Translations under genes and position numbers: made by a program | Assembly (NCBI GenBank): GCA_023229725.1 | Contig: JALNYR010000004.1 | Coordinates: 10,986-37,151, forward strand | Reading direction: 5' to 3' | DNA length: 26,166 nucleotides | Origin: Dehalococcoidia bacterium | GTDB taxonomy: Bacteria; Chloroflexota; Dehalococcoidia; GIF9; AB-539-J10 | The notes under the pieces: generated by a model | The model's database searches: none | What the model saw: only the letters and a program-made list of their open reading frames with translations | Told to the model about the DNA's origin: nothing | Shown: in pieces, positions 7,776 to 14,277 of the stretch | How the letters are laid out: the number at the start of each line of letters is the position of its first letter | How positions within the stretch are numbered: the stretch's first letter is position 1

Positions 7776-8648
7776 ATGTTCTACGAGGTCAATGTCCCCG
7801 ACCCGGGCAAAGACAAGATTGCCGCGCTGATCGTCCTGAATCCCGCCGAGTCGAGGCGGCTCATCGCGAAGGCCGCCGTGGCCTTGCCTGAGGTGCAGGC
7901 CGCGATGAAGAAGGGCTGGATCATCATCGCGCGAGGCATCACGGCCGCGTACGTGAGCGAAGAGCTCTTCCACATCAAGGTTGAGCCCAAGTCTCAGCAG
8001 ACCGCGGGTCTGGTCGTGAAGGGTGCGACGAATGCCAACACGGCGCCGCCTCCCTGCACGAAGCACGTAGTGCACGACGGGAAGGTCGTCGAGAACGCCG
8101 ACTCGAACAAGGAAATCCTCAACTTCGGCCCCAACGACGTCTTCATCAAGGGCGCCAATGCGGTCGACCCGCAGGGCAACGCGGGCATCATGGCATCGTC
8201 CCTCAAGGGCGGCACGTGGGGCATGTTCACCCCCGTCGTCACGGGACGGAACTCCCACCTCATCATCACCGTCGGGCTGGAGAAGCTGGTCCCCTCCGTG
8301 GCGGTTGCCTGCGAGCACAGCGGCGTCTACTACTACAAGTGGAGCCACGGACTGCCCGCCAAGCTGACGCCGGTCGTCACAGGCAAGATCGTCACTGAGA
8401 TCCAGGCGCTCGGCGTACTCGCCGGCGTCAAGGCGTACCACATCTGCTCCGGCGGCGTGGGCGGCTCCGAGGGCGCGGTGACGCTGGCCATCGAAGGCGA
8501 CGAGGCTCACGTGAAGAAGGCGTTCGACCTGGTGAACTCCATCAAGGGCGAGCCTCCCGTCACGTGCGCGGACACCTACCGTGTCAGCGCTCCGGTCGAC
8601 TTCAAGTACGACGCGCTGGCGCAGCTCGCGACGCTCGGCGGAACGTAG
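7776..8648 (+). CDS. Conserved-looking hypothetical protein, 290 aa
   Basis: I do not recognise the family. The sequence looks like a soluble alpha/beta enzyme. It has no signal peptide and no membrane segment. Glycine-rich segments include GPNDVFIKGANAVD (about residue 117), ASSLKGGTWGMFTP and CSGGVGGSEGAV. A CEHSG stretch and a second Cys (YHICSGG) could be functional. The start is supported by a GGGAGG at 7763-7768 with 7-nt spacing and by the upstream TTGACA promoter. A strong hairpin terminator follows at 8678. The neighbouring FAH hydrolase may share its pathway, but nothing in the sequence proves it. Confidence 0.8.
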   Translation: MFYEVNVPDPGKDKIAALIVLNPAESRRLIAKAAVALPEVQAAMKKGWIIIARGITAAYVSEELFHIKVEPKSQQTAGLVVKGATNANTAPPPCTKHVVHDGKVVENADSNKEILNFGPNDVFIKGANAVDPQGNAGIMASSLKGGTWGMFTPVVTGRNSHLIITVGLEKLVPSVAVACEHSGVYYYKWSHGLPAKLTPVVTGKIVTEIQALGVLAGVKAYHICSGGVGGSEGAVTLAIEGDEAHVKKAFDLVNSIKGEPPVTCADTYRVSAPVDFKYDALAQLATLGGT

Positions 8649-8677
8649 GTTCGAGCGGCACCTCCTCAACAGCACAT

Positions 8678-8703
8678 GAAGGCCCGGGTCGTCCCGGGCC
8701 TTC
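8678..8703 (+). terminator. Rho-independent-type terminator after the 7776 gene
   Basis: An 11-bp perfect stem (8678-8688 with 8693-8703) encloses a TCGT loop and is followed by GTTCTC. It lies 30 nt past the stop codon, so the FAH gene downstream would need read-through or its own promoter. Confidence 0.7.
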
Positions 8704-8833
8704 GTTCTCACTGGGGGGATGCCGCCTGTGGTCGGATGCCGGGCGTCGCGGCGGCAGACCCCCGCGGAGCCACCGGCCCGGCGCGAAACGGCATGCGCCC
8801 GGGGTGAACGACAGGACACAAGGAGGAACCAAT

Positions 8834-9616
8834 ATGAGACTCGCTCGCATCCAGTTCAAGGGAACCCCGACCTGGAGCATCATCGAATCCGAGTCCGTCT
8901 ACGCACTCGTGGGCGACGTCTACGGCGCGTTCCACAAGGGCGCGAAGCTGTGCCCGCTCGCTGACGCGAAGCTGCTCGCTCCGGCGGAACCCACCATCAT
9001 CGTGGCCTGCGGCCTCAACTACATGGGCGAAATCAAGCACCTGGGAGTGCCGGTCCCCCAGCGACCTTCCCTCTTCTTCAAGCCCCCGGTCGCCCTTCAC
9101 AATCCCGGCGTCGAGGTCCCCTACCCAACGCTGACCGACAAGCTGTCACACGAGGCGGAACTGTGCTGCGTGATGAAGCGGGCCGCGCGCAACGTTCCCG
9201 AGGACAAGGTGCTCGACTACGTGCTTGGCTACACGTGCGGTAACGACATGGGCATGATGGACGTCCTGCAACTCGATGGTGGAGCCACGACAAGGGCGAA
9301 GGGCTTCGACGAGTCCGCGCCTCTTGGCCCCTGGCTGGAAACCGCCCTGGACCCGACCCACCTCGCCATCAAGGGCCGGGTCAGCGGCCAGACAATCCAG
9401 GACAGCAATACCAGCGAGATGCTCTTCAGCGCCGCGAAGATACTCAGCTACATCTCCGGGTTCATGACGCTCCGGCCGGGCGACGTCGTCTTCACCGGCA
9501 CCCCGCCGAATGGCCACTACGTGGTCAAGCCCGGTGATGTGCTGGAAGTCGACATCGAGGGCATCGGCGTGCTCAAGACGCCGGTCGGCCAGAAGGCGAA
9601 GGCGCCGGCTGCATAG
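8834..9616 (+). CDS. Fumarylacetoacetate hydrolase (FAH) family protein
   Basis: The protein has 260 aa. Family motifs are ACGLNYMGEIKHLG (residues 58-71) and PSLFFKPPVALHNPG (78-92). The metal site SHEAEL supplies E107 and E109, with D138 in CGNDMG. VVFTGTPPNG lies in the C-terminal half. Family members cleave or isomerise beta-diketo acids and catechol meta-cleavage intermediates, with Mg or Mn bound by the E-x-E and Asp residues. The exact substrate is not assignable. AGGAGG at 8821-8826, 7 nt before the ATG, fixes the start. The neighbouring enolase-superfamily gene at 9702 faces it and could be catabolically related. Confidence 0.9.
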   Translation: MRLARIQFKGTPTWSIIESESVYALVGDVYGAFHKGAKLCPLADAKLLAPAEPTIIVACGLNYMGEIKHLGVPVPQRPSLFFKPPVALHNPGVEVPYPTLTDKLSHEAELCCVMKRAARNVPEDKVLDYVLGYTCGNDMGMMDVLQLDGGATTRAKGFDESAPLGPWLETALDPTHLAIKGRVSGQTIQDSNTSEMLFSAAKILSYISGFMTLRPGDVVFTGTPPNGHYVVKPGDVLEVDIEGIGVLKTPVGQKAKAPAA

Positions 9617-9646
9617 CGACTGAAGGGCCGAGTACCGGACATGAAA

Positions 9647-9674
9647 AGAGGGCCGGGGAACTCCCCGGCCCTCT
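9647..9674. terminator. Bidirectional terminator between the FAH and racemase-family genes
   Basis: A 12-bp perfect stem (9647-9658 with 9663-9674) encloses an AACT loop. The plus side is followed by CTGTTGTTG and the minus side by TTT. It lies between two convergent genes and can serve both. Confidence 0.85.
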
Positions 9675-9701
9675 CTGTTGTTGTGGATTCTCGGGAGCCG
9701 C

Positions 9702-10886
9702 CTACCAGCACCCCTTCGCTTTCTTCCAGGGATGCGCCCGGAGCACCTCTTCGTTTATCTCAGTGCCCCAGCCCGGACCCGTGGGGATCTTCATGCGCCC
9801 ATTCGCTATCTCGGGGACCTTCGTCACCAGCTCGCTCTTCAACGGCAGGTCATCCACGTCGTTCTCCATGATGTGCACGTTCGGGAGAACCCCGCAGAGG
9901 CTCGCGCTGATGAACGTCGAGAGGTGGCTGTAGTAGTTGTGCGGCGCCATGTTGAAGTCAAAGACCTGGGCCAGCTCGCCTATCTTCTTCGCCTGGCTGA
10001 AGCCCACCCAGGGGACATCGACCATAAAGACATCGGCGCTGCGCTTCTGGAAGTAGGGCAGGAACTCGCGCATGTAGATGAAGTTCTCACCCGTACACAG
10101 CGGCGTCCTGCTGGACTGGCGGATGTCGGCCATCGCCTCAGGACTGTAGATGTCAATCTCGAGCCACATGAGCCTGTACGGCTCAAGCATCCGGGCGATG
10201 CGGATGCAGCTCTCCGGCTTGAAGTTGAAGTTGAGGTCGAGGCAGACGTCGACCTTCGGGCCGACCGCATCGCGGAAGGTCCCGACCAGCGTCTCGATGT
10301 GCGAGAGCATCGCGTTGTCCGCCACCTGGTCGGTCGTTCCGGGGCCCCCGCCAAAGCCGTTGAAGTGCACCGTTGACGGGTTGCCGGGGAAGATGATGTT
10401 CGTCTTCAGCGCGTTGTAGCCTTTGCTGACGACCTCCTTGCCCAGTGCATGGATGTCAGCCATGGTCCGGATGGGCGGCTTGCCCATCTGCGGATAGAGT
10501 GCGCGCGTAGTGCCGCAGTGCGACCAGTAGAGGCGGAGGTCGTTGCGCGTCGGGCCGCCGAACAGCTCGACGACCGAAATGCCGAGGGCCCTGGCTTTGA
10601 TGTCGATGAGCGCCAGCTCAACACCCGCGGCCGCCTGCGCCCTGACCCCGAGCGGGCCCTGGATATTCAACCTGGCCATGTCCCAGAAGCGCATCTCGTA
10701 CGCCCTGGGATCGGTGCCGACGAGCACGTTGCTGATGTCCTCGACCGCCCCGGCAACGGCGAACGGAGCTCTTGGAACGCTGCACTCGCCCCAGCCGACT
10801 ATGCCTTCGTCGGTGCTCACCTTGACGAAGGTCCACGACTGCCAGCCCGCGTCAAATATGAACGGTTCGACACTTACTATCTTCAT
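9702..10886 (-). CDS. Mandelate racemase/muconate lactonizing enzyme family protein
   Basis: The protein has 394 aa and belongs to the enolase superfamily, with an N-terminal capping domain and a C-terminal TIM barrel. Likely metal ligands are D217 (CLDLNF), E243 (WLEIDIY) and E267 (TGENF). Candidate acid/base residues are K161 (LKTNI) and H316 (MAPHNYY). This arrangement suits a sugar-acid dehydratase or racemase, which abstract a proton alpha to a carboxylate. The substrate cannot be told from sequence alone. The ATG at 10886 follows a GAGGAGGG site about 6 nt upstream. No strong promoter is seen. Confidence 0.92.
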   Translation of the reverse strand: MKIVSVEPFIFDAGWQSWTFVKVSTDEGIVGWGECSVPRAPFAVAGAVEDISNVLVGTDPRAYEMRFWDMARLNIQGPLGVRAQAAAGVELALIDIKARALGISVVELFGGPTRNDLRLYWSHCGTTRALYPQMGKPPIRTMADIHALGKEVVSKGYNALKTNIIFPGNPSTVHFNGFGGGPGTTDQVADNAMLSHIETLVGTFRDAVGPKVDVCLDLNFNFKPESCIRIARMLEPYRLMWLEIDIYSPEAMADIRQSSRTPLCTGENFIYMREFLPYFQKRSADVFMVDVPWVGFSQAKKIGELAQVFDFNMAPHNYYSHLSTFISASLCGVLPNVHIMENDVDDLPLKSELVTKVPEIANGRMKIPTGPGWGTEINEEVLRAHPWKKAKGCW

Positions 10887-11144
10887 CTATTCCCTCCTCG
10901 GAGAAGAGTGGAGCAAGTGTACCAGAATGAGTCGGGAGAGTCTGCTGGTCGGGTCGGCGCCGCAGCCGTGCGCCGGGCCGGCCGGAGGGCACGTCGGAGG
11001 AGGGATTCGCAGTCACCCGGGGCGCAGCAGGTGCAGACCCATGGTGCTGGGAGGCACGGCCACAGCGCGTGGCAACGCGTATGCCAGACGTGGGACGCCT
11101 GCTGAAGGCGAGAGGGGACCGAGCAGCGAAAGGACGGCGGTGGG
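10887..11144. other. Intergenic stretch, nothing identified
   Basis: This 258-bp gap between two minus-strand genes holds the ribosome binding site of the downstream racemase-family gene. A weak extended -10 (TGGTACACT) lies about 40 nt upstream of that start. No convincing terminator or RNA gene was seen. Confidence 0.4.
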
Positions 11145-11345
11145 CTAGAAGTCGAACACGCCGTGGCCACCAAGCGTGTCGAAGTCCGAGTCGTCGAGTT
11201 CGTAGTCGAGCTGATCACCGAACAGTCTGCCGGCGTACGGGTCAAACTCCGGCTCGGGAGCGTCGTCTGTCTCGAGGTCGAGCAGACAGCGGTCCACGAC
11301 CGGAGCTATCCTTTTCGTTTTCTTTGCATCCTTTAGTTCTGCCAT
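11145..11345 (-). CDS. Small acidic hypothetical protein, 66 aa
   Basis: No family is recognised. The first dozen residues are basic (MAELKDAKKTKR). The remainder is strongly acidic and aromatic, with DLETDDAPEPEFDPYAG and LDYELDDSDFDTLGG, ending in HGVFDF. I chose the ATG at 11345 because an AAGGAAGG lies just upstream; a frame open to 11381 lacks a site. The gene is preceded by a consensus promoter and a leader of about 150 nt. That it is expressed is well supported, but its role is unknown. An intrinsically disordered or nucleic-acid-mimic protein is possible but speculative. Confidence 0.65.
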   Translation of the reverse strand: MAELKDAKKTKRIAPVVDRCLLDLETDDAPEPEFDPYAGRLFGDQLDYELDDSDFDTLGGHGVFDF

Positions 11346-11502
11346 CACACACCTTCCTTCAAGCGCAAACATATAGGGCACATCACCAGGGGGGTCCGGG
11401 GCTCACGGAGCGCAGGCTCCAGAGCACGACAGCGCGGCAAGCTGAAGCTAGTTGCTGGAATCCCCCGTCCGCCACACCACCCCACAGCCCAAGCGAGAAG
11501 GA

Positions 11503-11530
11503 ATTATAGCGCGTGACTTTCGTCTGTCAA
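11503..11530 (-). promoter_or_regulatory. Perfect-consensus sigma-70 promoter for the acidic small protein
   Basis: TTGACA at 11530-11525 and TATAAT at 11508-11503 are both perfect, with a 16-bp spacer. The expected transcript starts near 11496 and has a leader of about 150 nt before the ATG at 11345. Within the leader, GGAGC and GCTCC can form a small hairpin. Confidence 0.8.
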
Positions 11531-11588
11531 GTAGGTTGGAGGTGATTGTGCAGAGAATCGACCGCGTTCGCCGGAGTCTCGCCGCCGA

Positions 11589-11617
11589 TTGACAGTCGCG
11601 ACATGCCCGCCTAACAT
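11589..11617 (+). promoter_or_regulatory. Promoter of the gene at 11675
   Basis: TTGACA at 11589-11594, a 17-bp spacer, and TAACAT (4/6) at 11612-11617. It diverges from the neighbouring minus-strand consensus promoter. Confidence 0.6.
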
Positions 11618-11674
11618 ACGTACGCGAACGCAGCACTGCGTCTCCACGACATGGCCTGCGGAGGAACACGGCAC

Positions 11675-12544
11675 ATGGACATCAGGAAGCAGCGAGAACG
11701 CCCCAATGACGAGACTCTCGAGAACGTGAGGTTCATTGTCGCGTTCCGCGCGCGGCACGCCCCGCCGAAACCAGCGCAGGGTACCGTCGAGACAGACCCT
11801 CTCGGCTCCATGCTCTACAACCAGCTCATCGCGCGCCTTGACGCACTGGGAGTCGCCGTCCTCTATCACAAGGGAAAGGGCCTGCTGGACAAGGAAGAGA
11901 AGCTTCACTACCGGGTGACCGAGCACAAGGCCATCCGGCTGGAGTTCGTCGACCGCATGACGATGGGAGTGGTCGATGGCCCCCGCGAGCTGGCAAGCCT
12001 CGGCCGCTACCAGCCGGGCGGATGGGAGGAGCGCCTCAAGGAGGCCTACGCCGAGTGCCTTCGCCTCAGCGACCAGGCCGACTCGGTAGCCGCACTTGAG
12101 GACCGCCTGACGAAGGCGGAGAGTCCGGAGGACGTCGTCGCCCTGCTCGACTCGGCCCCCGACAAGGAAGAGATGATCAAGATGCTCTGTCTCACGCCGA
12201 AACGGAGCGGCAACGCCTACACACTCTACATGTCACACATACTGGCCGAGCGCATCGCCGAAGCCCACCACATCATCGAGGTCGCCATCGAACTGAATCC
12301 CAACGATGCCAGGCTGCATCTGACGCTGGGCAACTTCTACTGGGCGGCCCTCTCGAATGCGAAGGGGTGGGGGGCGGGGAAGGACCCGGGGCCGCTCAGG
12401 CTCGTGACGCTTGACGCGCTCCAGCTGCCGTACGAGAAGGCGAGAAGCCTCGCCCGGACCCACTATCTCGAAGCGATGCGGCTCTCCACCCACAGGGAAA
12501 TCGAGGAAGAGGCGGGCACCCAGCTGTCCACCCTGCGGTCCTGA
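11675..12544 (+). CDS. Hypothetical protein with TPR-like helical C-terminus, 289 aa
   Basis: No family was recognised with confidence. The N-terminal half contains a stretch around YNQLIARLDALGVAVLYHKG and EHKAIRLEFVDRM. The C-terminal half is helical, and RIAEAHHIIEVAIELNPNDA with LHLTLGNFYWAAL reads like a tetratricopeptide repeat, the LNPNDA turn being typical. A later helix (ARTHYLEAMRLSTH) could be another repeat. TPR proteins usually scaffold protein interactions. The ATG at 11675 has GGAGG at 11660-11664, with somewhat long 10-nt spacing. A longer frame from 11651 is less likely. A terminator hairpin follows the stop. Confidence 0.75.
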   Translation: MDIRKQRERPNDETLENVRFIVAFRARHAPPKPAQGTVETDPLGSMLYNQLIARLDALGVAVLYHKGKGLLDKEEKLHYRVTEHKAIRLEFVDRMTMGVVDGPRELASLGRYQPGGWEERLKEAYAECLRLSDQADSVAALEDRLTKAESPEDVVALLDSAPDKEEMIKMLCLTPKRSGNAYTLYMSHILAERIAEAHHIIEVAIELNPNDARLHLTLGNFYWAALSNAKGWGAGKDPGPLRLVTLDALQLPYEKARSLARTHYLEAMRLSTHREIEEEAGTQLSTLRS

Positions 12545-12545
12545 C

Positions 12546-12585
12546 GCCCGGCGTGTCCCTTTCGCTCGCCGGGCTGGCGCCCGGC
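12546..12585. terminator. Hairpin between convergent genes
   Basis: GCCCGGCG (12546-12553) pairs with CGCCGGGC (12567-12574). An alternative stem pairs 12568-12573 with 12580-12585. It lies just after the 11675 gene and before the end of the PAC2 gene, so it probably serves both. Confidence 0.55.
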
Positions 12586-12621
12586 AAGCGGACAGCGCAT
12601 CGGAGTAGAGCGGTCGCCGGC

Positions 12622-13500
12622 TCAGTCGGCGCCGTGCCGGTTGTTCAGCTCTCTGAGGAACTTCTCCACATCAGCAGGCAGCGGCGACGCGCTGCGGTCC
12701 TGGGCATCGAGCCGCGCGGCGTACCGGGCTTCCAGGTGGGGCAGCGCCGCGGCCAGCTCGGGGTTCTCCCGCAACGCCCTTTCAACCCTGTCGGTCTGTT
12801 CCCGCGCGCGGTCGATGTCGGATTCGTCGATCGTCACTCTGTAGAGGCTCTGCAGCAGGGTCATGAGGCGCAGCTTGCCGACGTAGTCTTCCTGGACCTG
12901 CACGTACCGGGGCAGATGGACGATGCACCACATCGCCTCAATCCCCATGAGCGGCGCCCGCTGAATCACGTCGAAGGTCATCGTGGATGGCCCCTGGTAG
13001 TCGGTCGCCATGATGCCCAGTCGCCGCATCTCATCCTCAACGTCGTGGCCAATCGCCCCGCCGCTGACAAGCAGCGGCCGCGTGTGAGGCACGGAGTCAT
13101 ACATGCTGCCGACCCACATGTAGCGCTTCACGCCGAGACGCTCCAGCAACAGCAGCACCGACTCGACGAAGGTCTCGGCCTGCATGTGCGGCTCGAGCAT
13201 CTTGACGACCACCAGCTCCGGCCCGTCAGGCGGGCGGACGAGGCTCACGACCGTGTTCGGAACGGCCAGTTCGCGCTTCCCGTCGCGCATGTAGACCGTC
13301 GGGCGGTAGCGGGTGAGGTCGTAGAACGCGCCGGGGCGCGCGAGGGCCGCCAGTTGCCGAGAGCCGCACTGATGCTCCACCTCGAGGAGAGCGAGCGCGC
13401 CGACGCTGCCCGCGTCAGTCCAGGGACGGACCATCGCCAGCGCGTGCCGTTCTCGCGGCTCCGGCAGCGGCTCCACTACTTCGAAGGCTCCCAGTCTCAT
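12622..13500 (-). CDS. PAC2 family protein
   Basis: The protein has 292 aa and resembles the PAC2 (proteasome assembly chaperone 2-like) family. Supporting segments are an N-terminal MVRPWTDAGSVGALAL and a mid-protein MLEPHMQAETFVESVLLLLERLGVK. VSGGAIGHDVEDEMRRLG and a C-terminal helical region with LREL also fit. Bacterial members have no settled function and are often described as ATP-grasp-like or carboxylate-amine-ligase-like. The ATG at 13500 has GGGAGAG about 8 nt upstream. The frame extends to 13710, but that part is low-complexity and lacks a start signal. Confidence 0.8.
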   Translation of the reverse strand: MRLGAFEVVEPLPEPRERHALAMVRPWTDAGSVGALALLEVEHQCGSRQLAALARPGAFYDLTRYRPTVYMRDGKRELAVPNTVVSLVRPPDGPELVVVKMLEPHMQAETFVESVLLLLERLGVKRYMWVGSMYDSVPHTRPLLVSGGAIGHDVEDEMRRLGIMATDYQGPSTMTFDVIQRAPLMGIEAMWCIVHLPRYVQVQEDYVGKLRLMTLLQSLYRVTIDESDIDRAREQTDRVERALRENPELAAALPHLEARYAARLDAQDRSASPLPADVEKFLRELNNRHGAD

Positions 13501-13871
13501 GTGCGGCTCTCCCGTTGCAGACCCGACATTGTCGGAGGCGCGGTCTTCCGTGTCAAATGAGTCCCGGCAGGCATCCACTCGATGGGACGCTTGACAGGCG
13601 GTCCGCGCCACAGTAAAGTCGGCAAGGCGGCTGGAGGCGCACGCGGGAGCGGGTGAAGTGGAAGCCGGGGATGGCCGGTGCGCTACACCCGGCAGCCATG
13701 ATTCCGGCAACGGGTTGGGGGGATAACCGTATTACCGGCAGGTGGCAGCCTCTCGGGGCTGCGGTCCTCCACCTGTCTCACCTGCCTTCAGGGATTCGGG
13801 CACACCGGGGCTTTCGAGAGGCTCTGTCGCCTCGAGATGGCGCCTGTGTTGGATAGTGAAAGGAGAGACGA
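13501..13871. other. Intergenic region with a possible structured leader for dodecin
   Basis: The gap is 371 bp with no credible gene. The part from 13737 to 13823 holds several competing complementary segments on the plus strand, described in the findings. I see no match to a known riboswitch consensus such as FMN. The rest holds nothing I can identify. Confidence 0.4.
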
Positions 13872-14078
13872 ATGCCCAATCACGTCTACAAGAGCATCGA
13901 GCTGACAGGTTCCTCCACAACGAGCATTGAGGATGCCATCCGGACCGCGATGGACAGGGCGGCCAAGACCATCCGCAACATGCGATGGTTCGAGGTCGTC
14001 CAGACGCGCGGCTATATGGAAGACAACAAGATAGCGTACTGGCAGGTCACCGTGAAGATCGGCTTCACCGTGGAGTAG
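13872..14078 (+). CDS. Dodecin, flavin-binding protein
   Basis: The protein is 68 aa, the usual size for dodecins, which form hollow twelve-subunit spheres that store or buffer flavins such as FMN. It matches the family throughout: HVYKSIELTGSS at the N-terminus, EDAIRTAMDRAAKTIRNMRWFEVV, and YWQVTVKIGF at the C-terminus. W39 is the expected flavin-stacking residue in the RWFEV motif. An AGGAGAG sits 6-7 nt before the ATG. The gene stands alone. A hairpin terminator follows. Confidence 0.95.
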   Translation: MPNHVYKSIELTGSSTTSIEDAIRTAMDRAAKTIRNMRWFEVVQTRGYMEDNKIAYWQVTVKIGFTVE

Positions 14079-14145
14079 TACCGATCCCGGCCTCCGGGCG
14101 GTAGCCGCGGAGTGCCTCCGATTCCGTCTTGCGTCCAGCCACAAC

Positions 14146-14186
14146 GCGGGCGCGTTGAAGCTGTGTGGCAGGCTTCACGCGCCCGC
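14146..14186. terminator. Terminator hairpin between dodecin and the YyaL-like gene
   Basis: Stem 14146-14155 with 14177-14186 (10 bp) continues as 14157-14161 with 14172-14176, with one bulged T. It lies between convergent genes. No strong T-tract is present. Confidence 0.55.
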
Positions 14187-14277
14187 TGCCATCTCTCCCT
14201 GGCGCCTGCCTCTCAGCACCATGTGCCGGCAATCACAGCCCTCGACCGGCCGATGACGGGCCGGCATCACTCGCGAC

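Noticed and set aside
7737..8819. 360-codon frame on the minus strand opposite the 7776 gene
   Set aside because: The plus-strand gene has a promoter, a GGGAGG site and a terminator. The minus frame runs through the terminator hairpin and past the gene's start.
12553..13560. 335-codon plus-strand frame opposite the PAC2 gene
   Set aside because: It begins in the terminator hairpin and has Arg/His-rich composition. The PAC2 reading has family motifs and a start site.
13501..13871. FMN riboswitch upstream of dodecin
   Set aside because: The conserved FMN-riboswitch core sequences are not present, although the region does have competing pairings.
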